Shown here: in pieces, positions 1-6,168 of the stretch | Position numbering within the stretch: the stretch's first letter is position 1 | How the letters are laid out: every line of letters begins with the position of its first letter | Assembly (NCBI GenBank): GCA_030043595.1 | Contig: JASHXJ010000185.1 | Coordinates: 1 to 10,828, forward strand | DNA: 10,828 nt | DNA from: Trebonia sp. | Lineage (GTDB): Bacteria; Actinomycetota; Actinomycetes; Streptosporangiales; Streptosporangiaceae | Direction of reading: 5' to 3' | Notes under the pieces: generated by a model | What the model was told of the DNA's origin: nothing | Seen by the model: the letters and a program-made list of their open reading frames with translations, nothing else | The model's database searches: none | Made by a program: the position numbers and the translations under genes

Positions 1-431
1 ACGCCGATGGCTGGCGCCTCGTCCGCCGGGACGGGGACGGAAGAGCTGGCGGCCATCTCGGCCGGGCCGCGCGCGGCGGCCGCCACCGCGGTCAGCGCGT
101 CCGGCGACCGTACGGTCATGTCAGCGCGGCGGACCTTGCGCCGCTCGCATGCCCGGCGCAGCCTGCCCTCGAGCTTGGCGAACGCGAGGTCGAGTGCGGC
201 GTACCTGTCGTCGGCCGCCGCTTCCGCCCGGATGGCCGGGCCGCGCGATCTGATCGTGAGCTCCACCCGTTCACTGCGGTCAGACTGCCGCGGGTTGCGT
301 TCGGTCGATACCTCTACGTCGATCCGGATCGCTTTCTGATCGAGCTTCTCGAGCTTGGCCAGTTTCTCAGTCGCGTGCCTGCGGAAGCGTTCCGGAACGC
401 TGGTGTGCCTGCTCTTGAAGGTGATATCCAT
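1..431 (-). CDS. hpf: Ribosome hibernation promoting factor, long form (5' part only)
   Basis: The first 143 codons of an HPF/RaiA protein run off the window's left edge with no stop. The protein starts MDITFKSRHTSVPERF, followed by a basic helix (KLAKLEKLDQKAIRIDVEV), a second strand/helix unit (ERVELTIRS, then DDRYAALDLAFAKLEGRLRR) and RERRKVRR-like basic residues. This is the beta-alpha-beta-beta-beta-alpha fold that binds the 30S decoding centre. After about residue 105 the sequence becomes an Ala/Pro/Ser-rich linker, as in long HPFs, whose C-terminal dimerisation domain (100S ribosomes) would lie outside the window. The ATG at 429-431 is preceded by a strong Shine-Dalgarno AGGGGGA (437-443). 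It is the first gene after the structured leader at 468-756 and probably shares that transcript. In actinobacteria secA commonly follows. The identification rests on motif recall, not a search. Confidence 0.9.
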   Translation of the reverse strand, partial: MDITFKSRHTSVPERFRRHATEKLAKLEKLDQKAIRIDVEVSTERNPRQSDRSERVELTIRSRGPAIRAEAAADDRYAALDLAFAKLEGRLRRACERRKVRRADMTVRSPDALTAVAAAARGPAEMAASSSVPVPADEAPAIG

Positions 432-467
432 CTCGATCCCCCTACTGGCTGGGATTGACCGGTAGTG

Positions 468-756
468 GGCACTCGCCCGGCCGACCTGGTCTTCGTCCCC
501 ACATCCGCCTGCTGAGGGGTTCGCGGCCTTCCATGGCCACTACTGCCCTTCTCCCGGGGTGGGGAACTCTGTATTCCCCGTCGAGGCAGGACTTACCTCT
601 AAGCCGCACCGTGATCGGTCGACGAGAAGTCGCCTTACGTGGGCCGTTTCGCCTGCGGCTGGCATCGGCTTGCCGGGTCACACCTCTCGCTGCGGGAAAC
701 CCTCCCGCTACGGATGGAGCCGACCCAGCGCAACCACGGACCCGGGCGAGTGCCAT
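468..756 (-). ncRNA. Candidate structured RNA in the hpf leader (raiA-motif-like)
   Basis: Read as minus-strand RNA, GGCACTCGCCCGG (754-742) and CCGGGCGAGTGCC (480-468) form a perfect 13-bp helix enclosing 261 nt. Inside I see an 8-bp stem with one G-U pair (729-722 with 679-672). It holds a 6-bp hairpin (708-703 with 697-692, 5-nt loop). Other stems are AAGCCG/CGGCTT (671-666 with 606-601), a 6-bp hairpin (579-574 with 566-561, 7-nt loop), CGAC/GTCG (632-629 with 623-620) and GGCC/GGCC (538-535 with 528-525). A promoter predicts a start at 756. Conserved raiA RNAs upstream of raiA/hpf genes are known from Bacillota and Actinomycetota, so position and architecture fit that class. I could not align the consensus, and the roughly 290-nt size is larger than the usual roughly 200 nt. 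The end near 468 is taken from the helix. There is no U-tract, so the RNA may be continuous with hpf mRNA. Confidence 0.6.
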
Positions 757-791
757 GCATGAACGCTAGCTCTCCTGGGCCCAAATGTCAG
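757..791 (-). promoter_or_regulatory. Predicted promoter for the structured RNA and hpf
   Basis: Minus-strand -35 CTGACA (786-791), a spacer of exactly 17 bp, and -10 TAGCGT (763-768), which fits the actinobacterial TAnnnT form. The predicted +1 is an A at 756, two bases before the 5' strand of the 13-bp terminal helix. This agreement between two independently seen signals supports both. The -35 box lies inside the inverted repeat at 782-803. Confidence 0.5.
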
Positions 792-803
792 GAGGGACAT
801 TTG
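782..803. repeat. Perfect inverted repeat overlapping the -35 box
   Basis: CAAATGTC, a 6-nt spacer AGGAGG, then GACATTTG: 8-bp perfect arms, AT-rich against a GC-rich background. It covers the -35 box (786-791) of the predicted hpf-leader promoter, so it could be an operator. As minus-strand RNA after lpqB it would be a hairpin with loop CCUCCU, the anti-Shine-Dalgarno sequence, without a following U-tract. The operator and hairpin roles are alternatives or could both hold. Confidence 0.5.
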
Positions 804-805
804 TA

Positions 806-829
806 CTAAAGCGTCACTTTGTGCACGCT
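806..829 (-). terminator. Possible weak terminator at the lpqB stop codon
   Basis: The minus strand reads AGCGT-G-CAC-AAA-GTG-ACGCT followed by TTAG. This is an 8-bp stem with one bulged G and an AAA triloop. It begins at the last base of the lpqB TGA and is followed by a very short U run. The hairpin at 782-803 comes directly after it. Together they could end or attenuate the mtrA-mtrB-lpqB transcript before the hpf promoter. The U-tract is too poor for a confident intrinsic terminator. Confidence 0.35.
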
Positions 830-2634
830 CAGCCCGGGTAGACCGGGGCAGTGCCGTTGCCCGGCACGCTCATCCAGGCGCCCGTGAGGCTGGAGTCGGC
901 CATCATGCCGCCTTTGAGCAGCCCTGCGAGCAGCGCGGAGCCTGGATTCGCGGTGATCCACCCGATGTTCGGCTGCTGCGAGATGGGCGTCGCGGTGCCG
1001 CCGTTGACCGGGTACTCGGTCAGCACCGTGCTGGACCCGCTCCCGCTCAGCGTGATCACGTTGTCCGGTCCGTACCAGGTCACCGCGTCGAACGGGGTCG
1101 CACCCTGACCCTCGACGGAGAACGGCGAGAAGTCGATCCTGACGGACGGCTGAGCGCCGTTAGCTCGCGGCTGAATGACGATCGCGCCGAAGTTGATCTC
1201 GGTGCCGACGATGATGGCCACCCGGACGCCGTCCGGGGCGACCTGGATCGCGGTGAACAGACCGGAGGCGAGGCTGCCGCCAGCGGAGTCCACCACATCC
1301 ACGGGGACCGGCTGGGCCTGCGGCTGTCCCGGGCTGACAGCGCCGCGCAGCATGACGATCTGGTTGCCATTGGTCGCCCACAGGTTGTTGCGGGCATCCC
1401 AGCTCATGTCCGTGTACCCGGTGCCGGCCCGCATCATCAGCTTGCCGCCGAGCCGCCCGGTGAACAGCGTGCCGTCGTCGCGCAAGGCGGCCAGGTAGCC
1501 GCCGGCCGAGACCGCGATCTGGGCGAACCCGGTGCCGATGCGGCCGATCCGCACCGGGCTGCCCGCAAGGCCGTCGCGCCGGTACAGGTACGCGCCATCC
1601 AGGTAGTAGAACACGTTGCCCTGCCCGGTTGGTCCGCTCGGCGGGATGTAGACGCTGTCACTCTCGTTCTGCACGGGACTTTGCGGTGTCCCCAGCGGGG
1701 TCCAGGGCTTGCCGTTCACGTAGAGCTCGACCGTCTGGACTGACGGTCCGCCCTGGCCGGAGCCGATCAGCGTATACAGCAGCTGCGCGGAGACCTGCTG
1801 CAACACCACCCGCGGAGCCTTGGCGATGGCGCCGCCGAGGTCCACCACGGCCGTCCCGCCGTCCAGCGTCACGTCACCGAGCCGGCTGGCGTGCGCCAGG
1901 GCGGTGACAGTGGCCCGGCTGGTGAGCCAGTCCTGCGGCGGCGAGATCAGGTCGTCTACCAGCTCGTTCATCAGGCCGGCCGACGTCGCCTGCAGGGGCA
2001 CGTATACCGGGTCAGGGACCAGGTAGCGCTTGCCAGGGTCGAAGAAGTACAGGTTCCGCGGCTGGTAGTCGCGCTGGAACGAGTCGCTGGTCAGCAGCAG
2101 TTCCGGCGGCGCGGCTGAGATGCGCCACTGGCCGCCCGTCTTGGCTGACTTGACGAGACCGAAGATCAGCGGCGACAGGCAGGTCGAGGACGAGGGCACC
2201 GCGTAGCCGCCGTTGACCCCGTTCAGGCATGCCTGCACCGTGCCGGTGACCGTGACCTGCGCAGCGTTCTGCCCGCGGCCGGCGGCGGCATAGGTTGGCC
2301 TGCCGACCACCGGGGCGCTGCTGAACACGGTGGCCGACCAGGCGGGGTGCTGCCAGTCGCTGTTCTCGGCTGGCGTCAGGTATTCGCGCGCCGTCTTCAG
2401 CTGGTCGCCAAAGCTCGCGGACGCGGCGAGGAACCCTTCGACGACCTGCTGCGGCGTCCAGCCGGCCACCGGCGGCTGTGCGATGATCTGCAGGTTGTAG
2501 GGCTGGCTTTTCCCGCCGGGACCCTGATTGATCGGGTAGGACACCACCGGGCCGCCGCCCGGCAACGACACGCAGCCCGCGACGGACGCGGCCAGGAACA
2601 GGCCGAGCGCCGCCTGCTTCAGACGGCTAGCCAC
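829..2634 (-). CDS. lpqB: Lipoprotein LpqB (GerMN plus beta-propeller)
   Basis: A secreted lipoprotein of 601 residues, close to the mycobacterial length. The signal peptide is a short basic start and hydrophobic core ending in lipobox VAGC, with lipidation expected at Cys21. An N-terminal domain (about 45-180) is followed by a GerMN-like domain (about 205-315; 'YVPLQATSAGLMNELVDDL', 'VTLDGGTAVVDLG', 'VQTVELYVNGKPW') and a C-terminal LpqB beta-propeller (about 345-600). Family knowledge: LpqB binds the extracellular part of MtrB and modulates MtrAB signalling, with effects on the cell envelope and division. The GTG start (2632-2634) overlaps the mtrB stop by 8 bp (GTGGCTAG). Only a poor Shine-Dalgarno is seen, so translation is probably coupled to mtrB. 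It is the last gene of the mtrAB operon. Confidence 0.93.
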   Translation of the reverse strand: MASRLKQAALGLFLAASVAGCVSLPGGGPVVSYPINQGPGGKSQPYNLQIIAQPPVAGWTPQQVVEGFLAASASFGDQLKTAREYLTPAENSDWQHPAWSATVFSSAPVVGRPTYAAAGRGQNAAQVTVTGTVQACLNGVNGGYAVPSSSTCLSPLIFGLVKSAKTGGQWRISAAPPELLLTSDSFQRDYQPRNLYFFDPGKRYLVPDPVYVPLQATSAGLMNELVDDLISPPQDWLTSRATVTALAHASRLGDVTLDGGTAVVDLGGAIAKAPRVVLQQVSAQLLYTLIGSGQGGPSVQTVELYVNGKPWTPLGTPQSPVQNESDSVYIPPSGPTGQGNVFYYLDGAYLYRRDGLAGSPVRIGRIGTGFAQIAVSAGGYLAALRDDGTLFTGRLGGKLMMRAGTGYTDMSWDARNNLWATNGNQIVMLRGAVSPGQPQAQPVPVDVVDSAGGSLASGLFTAIQVAPDGVRVAIIVGTEINFGAIVIQPRANGAQPSVRIDFSPFSVEGQGATPFDAVTWYGPDNVITLSGSGSSTVLTEYPVNGGTATPISQQPNIGWITANPGSALLAGLLKGGMMADSSLTGAWMSVPGNGTAPVYPG

Positions 2635-4525
2635 GGGAACCGCCCGCCAGGTCGGCCTCCAGCGCGCTGGTGACCGCCTCCGCCTCGTCCGGCCCGAGCG
2701 GCAGCGGCGAGCCTGCGATCGGCTGCCCGGCCACCCGCGGCAGGGTCAGCCGGAACACCGAGCCGCGGCCCCGCTCGCCCCACGCCTGCAGCCAGCCGCC
2801 GTGCAGCCGGGCGTCCTCGAGGGCGATCGCCAGGCCCAGGCCGGTGCCGCCGGTATTCCTGGCCCGGGCCGGGTCCGCCCGCCAGAACCGCTCGAAAACC
2901 AGCTGTTCCTCCCCCGGGCTAAGCCCGACGCCGTGGTCGCGCACCGCGATCGCGACCGCGTCGCTGTCCCCCGCCACGGTGACGACAACGTCCTTACCCT
3001 CACCGTGCTCCACCGCGTTCACCAGCAGGTTCCGCAGGATCCGCTCCACCCGCCGCCGGTCCACCTCGGCGATGCACGCCTGGGCGGGGAGCCGGAACTC
3101 GAGGCGGCAGCCGCGCCGTTCCGCGAGCTGCTGTGCGTCGTCCGCCGCCCGGCGCGCGATGTCGCACACGTCCGCGGGCTCGGCGTCCAGCGTGGCGACG
3201 TTGGCGTCGTGCCTGCTGATCTCGAGGAGGTCTGACAGCAGCAGCTCGAACCGTTCCGTCTGGCTCTGCAGCAGCTCGGCCGAACGCGCCTCGGCGGGGT
3301 CGAGCTGTTCCCTGGACTCGTACAGGACCTCCGCCGCCATCCTGATCGTCGTCATCGGGGTGCGCAGCTCGTGCGACACGTCCGAGACGAACTGCCGCTG
3401 CGCCTTCGACAGCTCCTCCAGCTCGCGCAGCTTCTCCTGCAGGCTGGCGGCCATGTCGTTGAAGGACGTCGCGAGCGCGGCCAGGTCGTCCGCGCCACCG
3501 ACCGCCATGCGTTCCTCCAGCCGCCCGGCGGACAGCCGCTGCGCTGCCCGGGCGGCGTGCCGGACCGGCAGCACCACCCAGCGGGTGACCAGCGAGGCGA
3601 TGGCGGCGAGCAGGGCGACGAGCGCGAGACCGACGCCGATCAGTGCCGTCTGCACCAGCTGCAGCGTCTGCTGCTCCTGGTTGAGCGGGAAGACGAAATA
3701 GAGCTGGTACCAGTCGCCCAGCGGCGCGCCGTAGACGATCGCGGGCCCGTTCTGCGCCCCGTCGCTCAGATTCAGCGTGGTGGGGGCGTAGTAGAGGAGG
3801 CTCTCCGCGGTGACCTGGCGCTCGTCCGCCGCCTGCTCCTGCTGGACGTCGTTCACCAGGGCCGGGGGCAGCGTCGCCTCAAGCGTGGACTCGGGAGAGA
3901 TGATGGACACCCACGACTCGAACCCGGGCGGGACCCCCGGCTTGCCCGCCCCCGCCAGGTCGGCGTTCAGCCCGACCACCACGTAGTAGGGCGGCGGGGT
4001 GCCGCTGCTGCTGACCGGCTGCAGCGCCTCCCCCGCGGAGTACATGAACTTCAGCGCCGCCTGCGGGGTCGGACGGATGTTCCATGCGGTCAGCGACTGG
4101 GCGTCGTTCAGCGCGGCCAGCGTCTGGGTCCGCGCGGCGGCCTCGGCGTTGACCTGGAGGCCGACCGAGATCTGCTCGGTGAGGAAGAACCCGAGCACCG
4201 CGATCATGGTCGCGGAGATCACCAGCGTGCTGCCGATCACACGCAGCTGCAGGCTCCTGTGCCAGCGGTGCCTGACCTTCGCGACGACCGAGTGCTCCCA
4301 CCGCAGCGTGCCGCGGATGCCGATCGTCAGCCGGTGCGGCAGCCAGCTGACGACCCAGCGGACCAGTTTCTTGCGGCGCAGCGCCATCTCCCACGCCTCG
4401 CGCACGTCGCGCGGCGGCAAGGACGGGGCGGGGGCCGGAGCCGACACGGCTGATCCCGTGGCCGGCGCCGGGACCGACACTGCCGGGTCGCCGACCGGGT
4501 CGGGGTTAACCGCTGACCGCTCCAT
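2627..4525 (-). CDS. mtrB: Sensor histidine kinase MtrB
   Basis: Membrane kinase partner of MtrA, 632 residues from the chosen ATG. Order of parts: a Pro/Ala-rich cytoplasmic N terminus; a first membrane helix (about 94-116); an extracellular sensor region (to about 288); a second helix (about 289-317); HAMP (about 317-369); an HisKA H-box SDVSHELRTPMTTIR with the phospho-acceptor at His385. The ATPase domain follows: N-box RILRNLLVNAVEHGEG, G1 DHGVGL, F-box VFERFWRAD, G2 GGTGLGLAI. All key residues are intact. The ATG at 4523-4525 lies 7 bp after the mtrA stop. A longer reading from a TTG at 4576 would overlap mtrA by 44 bp and looks less likely. No good Shine-Dalgarno is seen, which suggests coupling to mtrA. 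The N-terminal extension makes it longer than the roughly 567-residue mycobacterial protein. Confidence 0.95.
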   Translation of the reverse strand: MERSAVNPDPVGDPAVSVPAPATGSAVSAPAPAPSLPPRDVREAWEMALRRKKLVRWVVSWLPHRLTIGIRGTLRWEHSVVAKVRHRWHRSLQLRVIGSTLVISATMIAVLGFFLTEQISVGLQVNAEAAARTQTLAALNDAQSLTAWNIRPTPQAALKFMYSAGEALQPVSSSGTPPPYYVVVGLNADLAGAGKPGVPPGFESWVSIISPESTLEATLPPALVNDVQQEQAADERQVTAESLLYYAPTTLNLSDGAQNGPAIVYGAPLGDWYQLYFVFPLNQEQQTLQLVQTALIGVGLALVALLAAIASLVTRWVVLPVRHAARAAQRLSAGRLEERMAVGGADDLAALATSFNDMAASLQEKLRELEELSKAQRQFVSDVSHELRTPMTTIRMAAEVLYESREQLDPAEARSAELLQSQTERFELLLSDLLEISRHDANVATLDAEPADVCDIARRAADDAQQLAERRGCRLEFRLPAQACIAEVDRRRVERILRNLLVNAVEHGEGKDVVVTVAGDSDAVAIAVRDHGVGLSPGEEQLVFERFWRADPARARNTGGTGLGLAIALEDARLHGGWLQAWGERGRGSVFRLTLPRVAGQPIAGSPLPLGPDEAEAVTSALEADLAGGSRG

Positions 4526-4532
4526 GAAGAAA

Positions 4533-5219
4533 TCAGCCAGGTCCCGCCTTGTACCCCACGCCGCGGACCGTGACAACGATCTCCGGGTGCTCGGGGTCCC
4601 GCTCGATCTTGGCCCGGAGCCGCTGCACGTGCACGTTTACCAGCCGGGTATCCGCCGCGTGCCGGTAACCCCAGACCTGCTCAAGCAGCACCTCGCGGGT
4701 GAATACCTGCCTGGGCTTGCGGGCGAGCGCGACCAGCAGGTCGAACTCGAGCGGGGTGAGGCTGAGCGTCTCGCCGTTCCGCTTGACCGAATGGCCAGCG
4801 ACGTCGATGGACACGTCCCCGATCTGGAGCATCTCCGGCGCCGGCTCGTCCGTCCGCCGCAGCCGCGCCCTGATCCGGGCGACGAGCTCCTTGGACTTGA
4901 ACGGCTTGAGGATGTAGTCGTCGGCGCCGGACTCCAGCCCGAGGACGACGTCGACGGTGTCCGTCTTGGCTGTCAGCATGACGATAGGCACGCCCGACTC
5001 GCCCCTGATCTGGCGGCACACGTCGATCCCATCCGAACCCGGCAGCATCAGGTCCAGCAGTACCAGGTCCGGCCGCGTGTCGCGGAAGACCTCCATCGCC
5101 TTGTCTCCGTCGGCTACGAAGGTCGGCTCGAATCCTTCACCGCGGAGCACGATGCCGAGCATCTCCGCAAGCGCCGCGTCGTCGTCGACGACTAGCACAC
5201 GTCCTTTCATGGGCCCCAT
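4533..5219 (-). CDS. mtrA: Response regulator MtrA (OmpR/PhoB family)
   Basis: DNA-binding regulator of the MtrAB system, which in actinobacteria controls cell-wall hydrolases, replication and division genes, and development in Streptomyces. Receiver domain about 5-120: acidic pocket VDDD (11-14), phospho-acceptor Asp56 in LVLLDLMLPG, Thr83, and Lys105 in ILKPFK. Winged-helix domain about 130-228, with SLTPLEFDLLVALARKP, EQVWGYRHAADTRLVNVHV and the terminus VRGVGYKAGPG. From memory this is close to residue-for-residue with mycobacterial and Streptomyces MtrA. I chose the ATG at 5217-5219 (MGPMKGRV) because it gives 228 residues and puts the acceptor at Asp56, as in M. tuberculosis. The ATG at 5208-5210 would give 225 residues. 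It is the first gene of mtrA-mtrB-lpqB and divergent from ung. Confidence 0.97.
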   Translation of the reverse strand: MGPMKGRVLVVDDDAALAEMLGIVLRGEGFEPTFVADGDKAMEVFRDTRPDLVLLDLMLPGSDGIDVCRQIRGESGVPIVMLTAKTDTVDVVLGLESGADDYILKPFKSKELVARIRARLRRTDEPAPEMLQIGDVSIDVAGHSVKRNGETLSLTPLEFDLLVALARKPRQVFTREVLLEQVWGYRHAADTRLVNVHVQRLRAKIERDPEHPEIVVTVRGVGYKAGPG

Positions 5220-5302
5220 CGTTCCATGTGTCTGGCTCCAAGCGGAGCACCCACGGCGACAGACGGTGACGCCCGTCGCGCAGCCTGCGCCCAGCATGCG
5301 CA

Positions 5303-5356
5303 GGTTAACCCTTTTTACCAGCTCCGCACCACCCACGAACCTGTTTACCAGGGTAA
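5303..5356. promoter_or_regulatory. Repeated TTTACC-type motifs between mtrA and ung
   Basis: The 178-bp divergent region holds palindromic GGTTAACC (5303-5310), TTTACCAG (5314-5321), an identical TTTACCAG exactly 30 bp further on (5344-5351), and the inverse GGTAA (5352-5356). The second copy and the inverse form a TTACC/GGTAA dyad. The 30-bp spacing is about three helical turns, so bound proteins would sit on one face. The motifs stand out as AT-rich in GC-rich DNA. They loosely resemble GTnAC-type repeats bound by MtrA, which suggests autoregulation. That link is inference. Confidence 0.4.
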
Positions 5357-5384
5357 TGGACGCCCGGCGTGACACCGAGCGCAC

Positions 5385-5390
5385 TAGAGT
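5385..5390 (+). promoter_or_regulatory. -10 box of ung, predicting a leaderless mRNA
   Basis: TAGAGT ends 7 bases before the A of the ung ATG (5398), so the expected +1 is at 5397-5398. Only CGCC-type sequence and no Shine-Dalgarno precedes the ATG, which agrees with leaderless translation, common in actinobacteria. No convincing -35 box is seen. Confidence 0.45.
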
Positions 5391-5397
5391 TCGCCCC

Positions 5398-6072
5398 ATG
5401 CCGCGGGAGCTTGCGCACATCGTCGAGGCGGGCTGGGCCGCCGCCCTTGAACCGGTCAGCGACCAGATCGGCCGGATGGGCGACTTCCTGCGCGACCAGA
5501 TCGCGGCGGGCAGGAAATACCTGCCGTCCGGCGACAACGTGCTGCGCGCCTTCAGCCAGCCGTTCGCCGACGTGAAGGTGCTGATCGTCGGTCAGGACCC
5601 GTACCCGACACCAGGCCACCCGGTCGGCCTGGCCTTCTCCGTCGACCCGAAGGTCACCAGGCTGCCCGGCAGCCTGGTGAACATCTTCCACGAGTACTCC
5701 GCGGACCTGGGCTACCCCACTCCGGCGACCGGCGACCTCAGCCCGTGGGCCGAACGCGGCGTGCTCCTGCTCAACCGGGTCCTCACCGTCGAGCCGGGCA
5801 AGCCCGGCTCGCACCGCGGCAAGGGCTGGGAGGAGGTCACCGAGCAGGCCATCAGGGCGCTGGCCGCGCGTGAGGCGCCGCTCGTCGCCATCTTGTGGGG
5901 CCGGGACGCCCGCGCCCTCGCCCCCGTGCTGGGCGATGTCCCCCGCATCGAGTCCGCGCACCCCAGCCCGATGTCCGCAGGCAGCGGATTCTTCGGCACA
6001 CGTCCGTTCAGCCGGGCGAACCAGCTGCTGGGGCGGCAGAACGCCGACCCTGTCGACTGGAAGCTGCCCTGA
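5398..6072 (+). CDS. ung: Uracil-DNA glycosylase, family 1
   Basis: Removes uracil (from cytosine deamination or dUMP incorporation) from DNA by cleaving the N-glycosidic bond, starting base excision repair in the cytoplasm. The 224 residues match the actinobacterial Ung size. Motifs seen: the catalytic water-activating loop GQDPYP (65-70, catalytic Asp67), PGHPVGLAF next to it, LLLN with uracil-reading Asn126, and the DNA-intercalation loop HPSPMS (188-193, His188), followed by GFFGTRPFSRANQLL. The C terminus PVDWKLP is typical of the family. The ATG at 5398 starts the conserved 'ELAHIVEAGWAAAL' segment directly. The longer in-frame reading upstream crosses the divergent promoter region and is not credible. 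The high density of uracil-repair targets in GC-rich genomes makes this a housekeeping gene. It is absent from this locus in M. tuberculosis. Confidence 0.96.
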   Translation: MPRELAHIVEAGWAAALEPVSDQIGRMGDFLRDQIAAGRKYLPSGDNVLRAFSQPFADVKVLIVGQDPYPTPGHPVGLAFSVDPKVTRLPGSLVNIFHEYSADLGYPTPATGDLSPWAERGVLLLNRVLTVEPGKPGSHRGKGWEEVTEQAIRALAAREAPLVAILWGRDARALAPVLGDVPRIESAHPSPMSAGSGFFGTRPFSRANQLLGRQNADPVDWKLP

Positions 6073-6168
6073 GCCAGGGGTGAGAGCCGCCCGTCCGCCG
6101 GTCCGCCGCCGGGATTAGCCGCCACGGCCGATGCGAGCAGGCCTTCAGTGACTTTACAGTTCATACTC

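Noticed and set aside
442..756. A 104-codon minus-strand reading frame whose ATG coincides with the predicted transcription start, like a leaderless gene.
   Set aside because: Its Arg/Pro-rich product resembles nothing I know, the region is dominated by RNA-like complementarity, and open frames of this size are frequent in GC-rich DNA. A ribosome-profiling signal would reopen it.
468..756. c-di-AMP (ydaO-type), cobalamin, TPP or glycine riboswitch in the hpf leader.
   Set aside because: A loose GTAAGG...CTTA...GAGG likeness to the c-di-AMP class was seen, but the conserved cores of these classes could not be matched.
3371..4453. Long plus-strand frames antisense to mtrB, and similar frames antisense to lpqB and ahcY.
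   Set aside because: They are mirror frames of real genes caused by GC-rich third codon positions. Their products are low-complexity Arg/Gly/Ala sequences without domains.
4526..4576. Longer MtrB starting at a TTG at 4576.
   Set aside because: It would overlap mtrA by 44 bp with a rare start codon. The ATG at 4525, directly after the mtrA stop, is simpler.
4957..5397. In-frame upstream extension of ung across mtrA.
   Set aside because: It is antisense to the conserved MtrA receiver domain and crosses the divergent promoter region. The Ung family homology begins at 5398.
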